A DNA stretch of 64,000 nt, from assembly GCA_028285445.1 (NCBI GenBank), contig JANQPQ010000046.1, positions 1 to 64,000 of the forward strand, written 5' to 3'. This stretch comes from Cyclobacteriaceae bacterium (GTDB taxonomy: Bacteria > Bacteroidota > Bacteroidia > Cytophagales > Cyclobacteriaceae). The notes beneath the pieces are model-generated. The model was not told the DNA's origin and searched no databases. It was given only the letters and a program-made list of their open reading frames with translations. This document shows positions 36,566 through 46,179 of the stretch, one piece after another. Positions within the stretch are counted from its first letter, which is position 1. The number at the start of each line of letters is the position of its first letter. A program made the translations under genes and the position numbers.

Positions 36566-36595
36566 CCCTACAAATACCGGGACTTTTCCCTATAG
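36562..36595 (+). promoter_or_regulatory. Direct repeat TTTTCCCTA upstream of the LRR protein gene
   Basis: TTTTCCCTA occurs at 36562-36570 and 36584-36592, 22 bp apart, about two helical turns. The second copy extends to TTCCCTATAG (36586-36595), the inverse of the 10-mer CTATAGGGAA found at 20232 and 22198. Spacing suits a dimeric regulator such as a LytTR or NarL protein. Confidence 0.35.
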
Positions 36596-36648
36596 AAAAG
36601 CGGTAGTCATCCAGCGTACTTTGGAGAGTAAATTGAAAAAGTACAGCC

Positions 36649-39600
36649 ATGAAAAGACTACTACTAGTTTCGAGTTTTTCGTTTCTGACCAGCGTTTTGC
36701 TGGCCCAGAATGTCAATATTCCCGATGCGGCTTTCAAAGCGGCTTTGGTAGCCGATCATACTATCAATACCAATATGGATATGGAGATACAGGTTGCTGA
36801 GGCCTCGGCTTATGCGGGTACTATTGAGCTTGCGTCTGCCGGTATTTCCAACTTGACGGGCATAGAAGCATTCACAAATGTCACATTGATAGATGTAGGA
36901 GGCAATAATTTGACCACCATAGATGTTAGCCAGAACACACAAATAACCCGGATAGATGTGGGTGAGAACAATCTTACTACTATAGACCTCTCATCCAACA
37001 CCCTGCTAGAGATCATTGATGTTGCCAACATGAACCTAGGCTCTCTCGATGTAACCAGCAATACGGCGTTGACTAGCATGAATGCAAGCGCTGCGGGCCT
37101 CAACACAGTTAATCTTGGTTCACTGCCAAATTTGTCTGTCCTGAACCTTACCGATAATAACCTGAATTCAGTGGATCTTTCAGGATTACCATTGTTACAC
37201 ACCTTTGTGATTGAGGGGAACAACCTCACATCGTTAGATTTAACTAACAACCCACAGGTTTCGCTTGTTGATGCACAAGAAAATAATTTATCCACGATCG
37301 ACTTAACGGGTAGCCCGGCCATTTCTTTCTTACAAGTGGCAGGCAATAGCCTGACGGAATTGGACCTATCTCAGAATACAGCCCTCACTCAACTACGAGT
37401 TGCTGACAATGACATTTCGTTTCTTGACTTAAGAAATAATACCCAATTGGCAATAGTCTTTCTCTCCGAAAACGATTTGAGTTATCTCGATGTGAGCCAA
37501 AACACATTGATAACCGACCTGAGGGTTCAGGATAACCAACTGCTAAGCTTGGATTTGAGGAACAACTCTTCGCTGGAGAAACTCTTTGCCCACGATAATG
37601 ACCTTATCTATCTCAATGTGCAGAATGGCAATAATAACAACGTTACCTTCTTCGATGCACAGAACAATCCTGATTTAAAATGTATAACTGTTGACGATGT
37701 GGCATTTGCCCAGGCCAACTTTACCATGATTGATTCTGGTAGTGGCTTTGGATTAGACTGCGCAAAAGACAAGTTCGACTGCCCAACCATCACAGAGATT
37801 CAGGCAGCTGAGTTGACGACTGGTTTCTACAGAGTAACCCACGCAACAGACCCAGTTGAAATCAATACCGGTTCAATTTTATTCTATAAAACTGATGAAG
37901 ACCGCTATGGCAAAATGCTGATTAGAAAAATTGAGCCTATAGCCAATTACCGAGTAACCATCGACTATGTTACCTACAACAATGATGGAACTGTTTTCTC
38001 TTCTGGGGATGGCCTGGTAATTCGTGGAACATTTGGCGCCGATCTAGATGATGGTACCGAATCGGGAGCAGGCGAGGATCGCGATTTCAACTGGAGTCGC
38101 AATAATACCACAAACACCACATTCTTTACCAATGGAGGCACATTCGCAATTTTCAGCGGCTACATAAACATTCCTGATGCCAATTTTAAGGCGGGGCTTG
38201 TAGGCAATGCTAGTATTAATACCGATGGAGACGCAGAAATCAGCTGCGCCGAGGCGAAGGCTTTTAGTAATACAATTGGTATAGATAACGCTGGAATTAC
38301 TGATGCCACTGGAATTGAGTCATTTGCTAATATTCAGAACCTGTTTCTCAGGAATAATGATATCAGCTCAATTGACATCACCAATAATACGCTGATAAGG
38401 AACCTGGATCTGCAAGGCAATCAACTGACAACATTAGATCTTACCAAGAACACAGCCTTGGTTGACATCTTCGTGGCATCAAATCAGCTGAATGCGCTGG
38501 ATGTTTCGCAAAACACAAGCGTAACCAGAATAATTGCCTCTATTAACAACCTCTCTGCTTTAGACGTCTCAGCAAATACGGCGTTGCTTACCCTTACTGT
38601 ATTTCAGAACCAGCTGACAGCATTAGATGTATCTAACAATACAAGCCTGAAGAACCTTTCGGCTGAGACTAATATGCTCTCATCAATCGATTTGAGTGCC
38701 AACACAGATTTGTTAGATATTAGATTGGCTCATAACGAGTTCTCGACAATCGATCTCAGTAACAATGGTTTGCTTACTACTGTGGTGGTAAATAACAATC
38801 CGAACCTGGCCGGATTGGATGTGGCCAATGGCAACAATTCGGCAATCAGCACTTTTATAGCGGTAAATAACCCACTGCTCGAATGCATCAAGGTGAGCGA
38901 TGTCGCTTACGCACAAGCTAACTGGACCAACATACCGTCTGGAAGCAGCTTTAGTACAAGTTGCCTTTCTTCTGAAACGGATATCACGGCATTCTCCTTC
39001 ACTGAGCAACTTGCTCCAGCTACAATCAACCCAACTGATCACACAGTAGCAATAGAGGTGGTCACTGATACTGATGTTTCGAGCTTGGTGCCAACCATTA
39101 GTTTATCTGCAGGAGCTATAGTTGATCCATTATCTGGAGTCGCCAACGACTTTTCTAGTGCTGCCACTTACACCGTAACAGCTGAAGATGGAGTTACAAC
39201 TCAACCATGGACAGTAACTATTAGTGTAAATAATTCACCAACAGATATAACTCTGGATAACGCTGCCATTGAGGAAAATAATTCGGTAGATGATGTAATA
39301 GGTAACTTATCTTCGACTGATGTTAATTCCGGGGATAGTCACACCTATATGCTGGTTGCCGGCACTGGTGATACTGATAATGCTTCATTCAATATTTCCG
39401 GAAGTGAACTACGTGCTTCAGAAGCATTTGACTTTGAAACCAAGAGCAGTTACTCCATCAGAGTACAAACCGATGATGGTAACGGGGGAACATTTGAGAA
39501 ATCATTTACAATCAGCATTACAGATTTCGATGAAAGGGCTGATCAGGTAATCACCATCGAACCGATTGCTGACAAGCCTTCTACCGCTGATCCCTTTGAT

Positions 39601-40479
39601 GTGGTTGCTTCTTCGGATGCCATTTTGCCACTTACATTTGAGGTATCTGGCCCGGCAACTATTGATGGAGCAACCATTACCCTCACCGGTGCTGGTACTG
39701 TAACGGTTACTGCCAATCAAGCCGGAGACGACAATTTCAAACCTGCTTCAGCAGAAACATCATTTACGGTAATTGATTGCAGCAGCCTTGAGCTCGCTAT
39801 CGCGACTACTACAGTTACTTGCAATGGCGGCACAGATGGCGCAGTAGACTTAACGGTGAGTGGAGGTTTGGCTCCATATACTTTCAGCTGGAATAACCAG
39901 GTAACTACGGAAGATCAAACCGGCCTTGGTGCAGGCGACTATACTGTTACAGTAACAGATGCCAATGGCTGCACCAAATCAGCAACAGCTACGGTTTCAG
40001 AGCCAGATGCCCTGCAAATAGCAGCAACTACTGCAGCAGCCACTGATATAGCTGGCAATGGTGCTATTGATGTGACAGTAACTGGTGGTACTGCCCCTTA
40101 CACCTATCTCTGGTCTAACGATGAAACTACTGAAGATCTCACCGGGCTGTTTTCCGGAATCTACACTTTGACGGTGACAGATGCTAATGGGTGTGAAGCC
40201 ATCGAGGAAATAACAGTTGATGGTATTACAGCCATCGATGATTTCCTAAATCAGGAAGTTAAAGCATACCCCAATCCGGTTGGTAATACACTCAACATTC
40301 AAATTGGCACAAACCTTTCCGGGAGCTGGTCCCTGCTGGATTTCTCAGGAAAGGAGATACAATCGGGATCATTGCGATCAGAGCTGGAGATAGGTATGGC
40401 TGATCGACAGCAAGGAGTATACGTGCTAAGGATCCAGTCAGATCAGGGTACAGTTACCAGAAAAATCATCAAACAATAA
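36649..40479 (+). CDS. T9SS-sorted leucine-rich-repeat surface protein
   Basis: 1276 residues. A signal peptide ends LLAQ (about residue 19). Two leucine-rich-repeat blocks, each with a cap NIPDAxFKAxLV: about 22-370 and 507-760, with units like LTTIDVSQNTQITRIDVGEN. Between them (about 375-500) is a beta-rich insert with a DLDDGTESGAGED acidic loop. After the second block come an Ig-like region (about 775-860), a cadherin-like domain (about 861-960, SPTDITLDNAAIEENNS), an MBG-like repeat (about 965), two SprB-type repeats (about 1050-1195) and a T9SS type A domain (KAYPNPVGNTLNIQIG to RKIIKQ). Likely a surface binding protein. Its C-terminus and the lipoprotein gene 10 bp downstream mirror the cassette at 26652. 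Confidence 0.93.
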   Translation: MKRLLLVSSFSFLTSVLLAQNVNIPDAAFKAALVADHTINTNMDMEIQVAEASAYAGTIELASAGISNLTGIEAFTNVTLIDVGGNNLTTIDVSQNTQITRIDVGENNLTTIDLSSNTLLEIIDVANMNLGSLDVTSNTALTSMNASAAGLNTVNLGSLPNLSVLNLTDNNLNSVDLSGLPLLHTFVIEGNNLTSLDLTNNPQVSLVDAQENNLSTIDLTGSPAISFLQVAGNSLTELDLSQNTALTQLRVADNDISFLDLRNNTQLAIVFLSENDLSYLDVSQNTLITDLRVQDNQLLSLDLRNNSSLEKLFAHDNDLIYLNVQNGNNNNVTFFDAQNNPDLKCITVDDVAFAQANFTMIDSGSGFGLDCAKDKFDCPTITEIQAAELTTGFYRVTHATDPVEINTGSILFYKTDEDRYGKMLIRKIEPIANYRVTIDYVTYNNDGTVFSSGDGLVIRGTFGADLDDGTESGAGEDRDFNWSRNNTTNTTFFTNGGTFAIFSGYINIPDANFKAGLVGNASINTDGDAEISCAEAKAFSNTIGIDNAGITDATGIESFANIQNLFLRNNDISSIDITNNTLIRNLDLQGNQLTTLDLTKNTALVDIFVASNQLNALDVSQNTSVTRIIASINNLSALDVSANTALLTLTVFQNQLTALDVSNNTSLKNLSAETNMLSSIDLSANTDLLDIRLAHNEFSTIDLSNNGLLTTVVVNNNPNLAGLDVANGNNSAISTFIAVNNPLLECIKVSDVAYAQANWTNIPSGSSFSTSCLSSETDITAFSFTEQLAPATINPTDHTVAIEVVTDTDVSSLVPTISLSAGAIVDPLSGVANDFSSAATYTVTAEDGVTTQPWTVTISVNNSPTDITLDNAAIEENNSVDDVIGNLSSTDVNSGDSHTYMLVAGTGDTDNASFNISGSELRASEAFDFETKSSYSIRVQTDDGNGGTFEKSFTISITDFDERADQVITIEPIADKPSTADPFDVVASSDAILPLTFEVSGPATIDGATITLTGAGTVTVTANQAGDDNFKPASAETSFTVIDCSSLELAIATTTVTCNGGTDGAVDLTVSGGLAPYTFSWNNQVTTEDQTGLGAGDYTVTVTDANGCTKSATATVSEPDALQIAATTAAATDIAGNGAIDVTVTGGTAPYTYLWSNDETTEDLTGLFSGIYTLTVTDANGCEAIEEITVDGITAIDDFLNQEVKAYPNPVGNTLNIQIGTNLSGSWSLLDFSGKEIQSGSLRSELEIGMADRQQGVYVLRIQSDQGTVTRKIIKQ

Positions 40480-40489
40480 AGCCACGAAT

Positions 40490-40906
40490 ATGAAACGACG
40501 AATAACATCACGCTATATACTATTGATAATATCCTTTGCATTCTTCGCTTCGTGCGATAGTTCGGAAGGGGAGGACCCACAGGATCAGCAGCTAGCAAGA
40601 CTGCAAAGTACATGGAATGTGAGTTCAGTGGTACTCGATGGGGTTACGATAACAGGCTTCGAAAACTTCACCCTTACAATTGGAACATTCACCTACACCT
40701 CAACTAATGGGCTAGATGTTTGGCCTGATAGTGGAACCTGGGAATTTCAGGGACAAAGTGTAAGCAGTGTAATTCGCGATGATGGTGTAGTGATGACCTG
40801 GGAGTTAGCCTCAGACAACGAGCTCCTGATATCTTTCAATTTTGTAGATCCTAATGGCAGGCACTCAGGTATAGGAGGGAGTTATCAGTTCAGTTTGAAT
40901 AAGTAA
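40490..40906 (+). CDS. Small lipoprotein, cassette copy 2
   Basis: 138 residues; paralogue of the lipoprotein at 33229. Lipobox FFASC with the lipidated Cys near residue 22, then the same domain with shared blocks GFENFTLTIG, DSGTWEF and GRHSGIGGSYQFS. It starts 10 bp after the LRR protein stop, the same spacing as in copy 1. Cotranscription and a joint function with the T9SS partner are likely but not proven. Confidence 0.85.
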   Translation: MKRRITSRYILLIISFAFFASCDSSEGEDPQDQQLARLQSTWNVSSVVLDGVTITGFENFTLTIGTFTYTSTNGLDVWPDSGTWEFQGQSVSSVIRDDGVVMTWELASDNELLISFNFVDPNGRHSGIGGSYQFSLNK

Positions 40907-40907
40907 C

Positions 40908-40975
40908 AAAGTTTAAGGTTTCAAATCTCAAGTAGCAAGTGAGTCGCCAGCTGTTTCAAACTTGAGATTTGAAAC
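40908..40975. repeat. Perfect inverted repeat after lipoprotein copy 2 (family member B)
   Basis: GTTTCAAATCTCAAGT (40918-40933) pairs perfectly with ACTTGAGATTTGAAAC (40960-40975), 26-nt spacer. Outer arms show further partial matches. Lies between convergent stops at 40906 and 40995, so it may also terminate transcription both ways. Confidence 0.8.
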
Positions 40976-40994
40976 TTCTAACTTGAACTTTCGG

Positions 40995-43586
40995 TTATTC
41001 TTCCCTCAGCGACTGCACCGGATTGCTTCTCACCACCTTCAATACTTGGGTTGAAACGGTTATCACTCCTACTGCAATCATTAAGATCATCGCCAATGAA
41101 ATCTGTATGATCCCAATTGGAATATGGAAGGAATGTATCGTGTCCAGGTAGAAGTCAATTAATAGGAAGCTTAAAGGCCCAGACAAAATAAGTGCAATAA
41201 CCATCACCAGCAGAAAGGGCTTATTGACCATATAAATCACATTAGATACGGCGGCGCCCAGCACTTTCCGTATGCTAAACTCCTTCATCTTTTGCGCGAT
41301 TAGTAGAGAGACCAAACCGAACAACCCCATGGCAGATAAAATAATTGAAAGAAAAGCGACGCCAATTAGTAGTCGGGTTGGCCGCGACATTTGCACGAAA
41401 AAATCGTCGAATGTCTGATCCTGGAAGAAGCCTTCGTAAGGGAAATCCGGATTAAGCCTGGCCCACAGATTCTGCATTTTCTCTCCGGCTTGCACAACGT
41501 TTCCCGCGCCAATTCGTGCTACCAGATAATTGAAATCTTCCTCCTGTCCCACGCGGAAAACTACCGGCTCTATACTGGAGTAAAATGACTGATAATGGAA
41601 GTCCTTAACCACTCCAATAATCTCCATCTCCACGGTATCTACTTTTATGAACTTGCCCACGGGGCTTTCAATGGCAAAGTCATTTACGAACTTCTCATTT
41701 ACCACTACGGCTCTATCGGAATCAGAAGTTCTCGATTGCTCAAAAAGCCTTCCCTGCAGTAAGTCAAATTCCATTATCTCACTATATCCAAAACCAACTT
41801 GAAACTGCAGGCACTCTTTAGGTTCGCCATCTAGGGAGAAATTAAAACCTCGTCGGCTTCTACCCACGTGGTTTACACTGCCTACAACCTCTTCGGTTTC
41901 AGAGAGGGAAGCCACTTCATTGCGAAACTGTTCATATGAATTGTCTTGCAGGTAAACAGCGATAACCTGGCTCTGATTGTATCCCCAGTCGATTTGCCTT
42001 TGGTATTTGCTATTCTGTATGAAAACAATACTTGCAAAAGCAACAAGAAAGCTAAGCATGAACTGGAAGGTGAGGAATGTCTTGAAAAGATAGCCCTTGC
42101 CCGACCCTAACTTGACCCGACCCTGGAAAATGTTAACGGCATTAAATGCTGAGATATAGAATGCTGGGTAGGCGCCAGAGACTACGCCAGTAAACAACAG
42201 GATTCCCAGCAGGAACAGCCATATGGTTGGGTTGCCCAGGTCGGACCCCAGGTTAATCGGCATAAGCCCGTTTAGTAATGGTAAGAACAGGTTAGCCCCT
42301 AATGCTACGCCAAGTACCACCGAAAATGCGCATATGATAATGTTTTCAGTAAGGAACTGGAAAACCAACTGCGATTTGGAACCTCCGATAGATTTCCTCA
42401 CCCCGATCTCTTTGATGCGACGTGTACTTGATACAATGGCAATGTTTATATAGTTGAAACAGGCCAACAGCAACAGCAATGCGCCGATGATTACTACACC
42501 AATCTTGGTAGACTTCGCCTCTCCGCCGACAACTCTACCGCTTAACCCCTGAGCACTAGCACTTAGTGTTTGGAAGTTTTCCAAAAGGAAGTCTTCTATT
42601 TGCCTATTCTCTCGTGATTGATTCTGCAAGTCGATAAATGGTTTCATGCCTGCAAGAATGGCTTCGGCATCCCCCGGGTTTCTCAACTTAATAAATGTTG
42701 CATTTACAAAGTTTGCCCAGGAATTTGAGTCCCTGCCAAGTATAGCGGGAGCATTTTGATACGACACCAGTGCGTTAAATAGAAAGGTTGTATTGGTAGG
42801 AAATTTTTCAGCCACGCCATTTACTATAAATCCCAGCTTTTCACCAGATGGGAGAATTGCCTCCATGGATTCTCCAATAGGGTCGCCATCTCCAAAGTAT
42901 TTCTCTGCCATGGCATGGCTCAAGATGATGGAATTGGGCTGAGCCAGTAAAGACTTGTCTCCCAGCCGCAATGGAAATGTAAACATATCCAGAAAGGCGG
43001 GGTCAACAATTTGGAACTGGTCGTTGAACACTTTGTCTTTGTACTTGAAGGTAGCAGCACTGCGATTGTACCGGGTGAAGGATTCTATTTGAGGGAATTG
43101 ATCCTTCAATGCAGGACCCAGCGGCTCCGGAGAATTTCCGGAGAGGAAGGAAGATTTACCACTGCGGGTGAGGAAATTTTCAACCTGAAAAATTTGCTCT
43201 TTGTGCTCATGGTAGTTGTTTGCTGTCATCGCGAAGTTGAGGAACAGGAATAATGTATAACAAGCACCAATAGCCACAGACAGACCAAAAATGTTAATAA
43301 ATGATGGTATGTAGTTACGTTTTAGGTTGCGTAGAGAAAGCTTAAAGTAGTTGCTTAACATAACAAATTGATTGAATTGAATATAGTTTGATGTTGCGGG
43401 GCGAAGTAGTCTGATAGAGTCTAGCACAAACGACCACCGAGCTTTGAATGGGCCACTACGCTCTATTCGATCTTCGAATAGTTCATAGAGGTCACCCTCA
43501 ACCCTTTCCAGCAGGTGCGGTTTTACATATCTTCTCACCAACGAGATTGCCCACTTCGGTGGATCTATATTTTGAGAGTTACTCAT
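40995..43586 (-). CDS. FtsX-type ABC transporter permease with permease prefix domain
   Basis: 863 residues. The first about 85 residues (PPKWAISLVRRYVKPHLLER, EGDLYELFEDRIERSGPFKA) form the prefix domain found in Bacteroidota MacB-like permeases. Two FtsX/MacB halves follow, each with a periplasmic MacB_PCD region and membrane helices: the first helix about 100-125, a central cluster about 370-480, and a last cluster about 735-850 (LIAQKMKEFSIRKVLGA is the FtsX coupling motif). No ATPase gene is adjacent. The padR gene lies 2 bp upstream in the same operon and likely controls it. Substrate unknown; such permeases commonly export peptides, lipoproteins or drugs. Confidence 0.92.
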   Translation of the reverse strand: MSNSQNIDPPKWAISLVRRYVKPHLLERVEGDLYELFEDRIERSGPFKARWSFVLDSIRLLRPATSNYIQFNQFVMLSNYFKLSLRNLKRNYIPSFINIFGLSVAIGACYTLFLFLNFAMTANNYHEHKEQIFQVENFLTRSGKSSFLSGNSPEPLGPALKDQFPQIESFTRYNRSAATFKYKDKVFNDQFQIVDPAFLDMFTFPLRLGDKSLLAQPNSIILSHAMAEKYFGDGDPIGESMEAILPSGEKLGFIVNGVAEKFPTNTTFLFNALVSYQNAPAILGRDSNSWANFVNATFIKLRNPGDAEAILAGMKPFIDLQNQSRENRQIEDFLLENFQTLSASAQGLSGRVVGGEAKSTKIGVVIIGALLLLLACFNYINIAIVSSTRRIKEIGVRKSIGGSKSQLVFQFLTENIIICAFSVVLGVALGANLFLPLLNGLMPINLGSDLGNPTIWLFLLGILLFTGVVSGAYPAFYISAFNAVNIFQGRVKLGSGKGYLFKTFLTFQFMLSFLVAFASIVFIQNSKYQRQIDWGYNQSQVIAVYLQDNSYEQFRNEVASLSETEEVVGSVNHVGRSRRGFNFSLDGEPKECLQFQVGFGYSEIMEFDLLQGRLFEQSRTSDSDRAVVVNEKFVNDFAIESPVGKFIKVDTVEMEIIGVVKDFHYQSFYSSIEPVVFRVGQEEDFNYLVARIGAGNVVQAGEKMQNLWARLNPDFPYEGFFQDQTFDDFFVQMSRPTRLLIGVAFLSIILSAMGLFGLVSLLIAQKMKEFSIRKVLGAAVSNVIYMVNKPFLLVMVIALILSGPLSFLLIDFYLDTIHSFHIPIGIIQISLAMILMIAVGVITVSTQVLKVVRSNPVQSLREE

Positions 43587-43588
43587 CC

Positions 43589-43915
43589 TTAGCCTTTTGC
43601 TGGGTTTGGAATTAAGTCGAAAAGCATGTTGCGAAGGTCCCGGGCTTGCTCCAAGGCGGCCCGACCGGTAACAGTAAGATTATAATATATTTTGCGCCTG
43701 CCGCGCCTTTTCTCTGTAGCTTCGCCAACTCGCGTATCAACATAGCCTTTGGCTTCAAGCCGATGAAGGGCTGAATGAAGAGCTCCCACACTGGGCTTGC
43801 GTTTGGTGTGCTTCTCTATTTCATATTTTATGGTGACACCATAGGCGTCCTCTTTAAGTGCACCGATAATTAATAGCACCAGCTCTTCAAATTCTCCTAA
43901 GTTGGTTCCCTTCAT
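43589..43915 (-). CDS. PadR-family transcriptional regulator
   Basis: 108 residues with the PadR winged helix (EELVLLIIGALKEDAYGVTI, VGALHSALHRLEAKGYVDTR, RRGRRKIYYNLTVTGRAALE). Probably a repressor of its own operon with the FtsX-type permease, 2 bp downstream. The inverted repeat CATTTA-N6-TAAATG lies 14 bp upstream of the ATG and is a plausible operator. Confidence 0.93.
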   Translation of the reverse strand: MKGTNLGEFEELVLLIIGALKEDAYGVTIKYEIEKHTKRKPSVGALHSALHRLEAKGYVDTRVGEATEKRRGRRKIYYNLTVTGRAALEQARDLRNMLFDLIPNPAKG

Positions 43916-43928
43916 ATTGAATTGCTCC

Positions 43929-43946
43929 CATTTAAATTCCTAAATG
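43929..43946. promoter_or_regulatory. Putative PadR operator
   Basis: CATTTA-N6-TAAATG inverted repeat directly before the padR start. Similar in form to the ATG-type palindromes bound by PadR proteins. Confidence 0.4.
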
Positions 43947-44062
43947 TAGAGTAATTGGAGATTAGATGCAAAGCCTCCAAAACAGGTTACAGCTTTTCAG
44001 AAAAATATTGAACTTGGTTAATGGCCTGTAATGAAAGGGCATCATATACGTGTTAAGGTAGA

Positions 44063-44575
44063 ATGGACATCATCGAATTTAATAGGCGGGTAATACCTAT
44101 GCAGTCGGCATTTTACCGAACTGCCAGGCGATTGCTAAAAAGCAATGGTGATGCCCAGGATGTTGTGCAGGAGGTGGTAGTGAAGATGTGGACAAACCGA
44201 AAGCAGATTACCCATTATGACAACCTGGAGACTTACGGATTACGCATTGTGCGAAATAAATGCCTTGACCTCCTCCGCTCAAGCCGCTACCGGAATACGG
44301 AATCTAACCATGATCTGGAAATAGCTACCGATCTCAGTCCGCATAAAAAGTTAGATGATACCGAGCAGATAAAGCTAATCGATGCAATTCTTGAGAAGCT
44401 TCCGGTAGATGAGCAGATGATAATCGAATTGCGCAGCCTGGAGCAGAAATCGATTACAGAAATAGCTGAGATTGTTGGTATTACAGAAAATAACGTGCGT
44501 GTAAAATTGTCTCGCACGCGAAAAAAGATAAAGGAGCAATTCGACAAACAATTGAATTATGGAACAGAGGATTGA
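44063..44575 (+). CDS. ECF RNA polymerase sigma factor
   Basis: 170 residues. Region 2 shows FYRTARRLLKSNGDAQDVVQ and TYGLRIVRNKCLDLLRS; region 4 shows MIIELRSLEQKSITEIAEIV and ENNVRVKLSRTRKKIKEQ. The stop overlaps the anti-sigma start by 17 bp, a coupled sigma/anti-sigma pair. Divergent from padR and the permease. Promoter specificity unknown. Confidence 0.94.
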   Translation: MDIIEFNRRVIPMQSAFYRTARRLLKSNGDAQDVVQEVVVKMWTNRKQITHYDNLETYGLRIVRNKCLDLLRSSRYRNTESNHDLEIATDLSPHKKLDDTEQIKLIDAILEKLPVDEQMIIELRSLEQKSITEIAEIVGITENNVRVKLSRTRKKIKEQFDKQLNYGTED

Positions 44576-45326
44576 AGAACTACTAGAAAAGTACTACGCC
44601 GGAAGTACTTCTGTTGAGGAGGAGGAATTACTTGAAAACTACTTTACCGGTGAAGCCAATGAGGAACTGGCACTCCACAAAGCGCAGTTTCTCTATTTCC
44701 AACAGAAAAGGAGTAAGCAAGAGGAGTTTAGAACAATGAAGGTGGAAGAGTTAATTGAAACTCCAGGGCAGCCCGTCACAAAGGGTTATACCCTTACCTG
44801 GGGCTTGGGCATAGCCGCCAGTGTAACGCTTCTGCTGCTAGGTTTCCTGGGAGGGATGGTTTTGCAGAATGAACGGTATCATGACGCTAATCAGCAGATA
44901 GTGGATTTAAAGGAAGATATGAGTTCACTGCGAGAAATGTTTCTTATAGCCCAATTGAAGCAGCCTTCCCCAACCGAACGAATTCAAGGTATTTCCATAG
45001 CCTCGAACTTAAGTGAAAAAAACCCCCAGGTCATATCTCTATTAATAAAGGTGCTGAACGAAGACGCCAATAACAACGTGCGGATTTATGCCGCTAATGT
45101 ACTGGCAGAATTTGCAAGCAACGAAGAAATCAGGAATGCGCTGATTTCTTCGTTGTCTCAGCAACACAGCCTGGCGACTCAGGTGGCAATTGTCAATGGA
45201 TTATTAGAGCTGGGCTCCCAGCAAGCATTTGATTCTGTACAATCGGCAATAGAGCGAGGCTATTTACCAAAGGAATACGCTGAGCAGCTGCGAAAGGAAT
45301 TAGAAAGTTACAAGGTCAAAATATAA
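44559..45326 (+). CDS. Anti-sigma-like membrane protein with HEAT repeats
   Basis: 255 residues: N-terminal cytoplasmic sigma-binding helices (EELLEKYYAGSTSVEEEELL), a membrane helix (about 80-102), a short coiled coil, then four or so HEAT-like helical repeats (about 137-250, PQVISLLIKVLNEDANNNVR) outside the membrane. The HEAT region is a likely sensor or protein-binding surface. Overlaps the sigma gene by 17 bp and ends 4 bp before the secreted DUF4097-like gene. Confidence 0.87.
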   Translation: MEQRIEELLEKYYAGSTSVEEEELLENYFTGEANEELALHKAQFLYFQQKRSKQEEFRTMKVEELIETPGQPVTKGYTLTWGLGIAASVTLLLLGFLGGMVLQNERYHDANQQIVDLKEDMSSLREMFLIAQLKQPSPTERIQGISIASNLSEKNPQVISLLIKVLNEDANNNVRIYAANVLAEFASNEEIRNALISSLSQQHSLATQVAIVNGLLELGSQQAFDSVQSAIERGYLPKEYAEQLRKELESYKVKI

Positions 45327-45330
45327 AGTC

Positions 45331-46173
45331 ATGAAAAGAGAAATTTTATTCACGCTATTGATTGCCGTTGCAACATTGGCATCTGCGCAGATTACCATTC
45401 CATTGGAAAGCTTTAACATTAAAGAAGGGAAACTTATTATAAAAGATGTTGATCACTACATAAAGATAAAGGGAGTAGATAGCGATAAGCATGAACTGCG
45501 AGTCTCTGGTAAAGAGACCCATATTCCCGACGCTGAGGCAACTAAACTCAAAAATGGAGCAATAAGTATCAACATCAGCACTCTCAATGGGCTGTCAAAA
45601 AATGTCACTGTCAGAAAGCTAGATGCCGAGAATCTCGGACTGGCAGTCAACAAGCTTGATGGAGTCATACAATTATATCCAAAACCAGAGCTTAAACCGA
45701 AGAGATCCAAATCCAAGGGAGTGTATATAATCTCCTATAGCGTTGAAGTGCCAAGCGGCTTTTCAGTTTTGGTCAAAGCCTCGTCACCTAATAGCGAGGT
45801 TGAGATTGAAGGCATCAAAGGAGAAGTAGAGGTTGAAAACGAAAAGGCGCCAACTACCTTAAAGAATATCTTTGGCCCCTTGGTGGTAAGCTCAGATTAT
45901 GGAGCCATATCCATTCAGAACTTTGACAAAAACTGCCAGAGCCCTGTTTCGGTTACCAGTGGTACTTCAAACATTCAAGTTTATTTACCAGAGGAGATAA
46001 ACGCTGATGTAAGAGTCAACGCTTCCAAAATGAATATGGATCCGGATATCACCTGGACAATGGAGAATCTGGGTAGCAAGAAGCGCAACTGGTTCAAGGC
46101 TAAGCTCAATAATGGAGGGATTCCGGTTCATATTCAAACTGGAACAGGAGAAATAACATTTCGGTTGCGTTAG
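45331..46173 (+). CDS. Secreted DUF4097-like beta-helical protein
   Basis: 280 residues. Signal peptide ends ATLASAQ near residue 20. The mature part is beta-rich with DUF4097-type features (VEIEGIKGEVEVENEKAPTT, YGAISIQNFD, GTSNIQVYLP). Such proteins, common next to Bacteroidota anti-sigma genes, are of unknown function, with putative adhesin roles. Third gene of the sigma operon and possible regulated product or signal partner of the HEAT anti-sigma protein. Confidence 0.8.
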   Translation: MKREILFTLLIAVATLASAQITIPLESFNIKEGKLIIKDVDHYIKIKGVDSDKHELRVSGKETHIPDAEATKLKNGAISINISTLNGLSKNVTVRKLDAENLGLAVNKLDGVIQLYPKPELKPKRSKSKGVYIISYSVEVPSGFSVLVKASSPNSEVEIEGIKGEVEVENEKAPTTLKNIFGPLVVSSDYGAISIQNFDKNCQSPVSVTSGTSNIQVYLPEEINADVRVNASKMNMDPDITWTMENLGSKKRNWFKAKLNNGGIPVHIQTGTGEITFRLR

Positions 46174-46179
46174 GATCTA

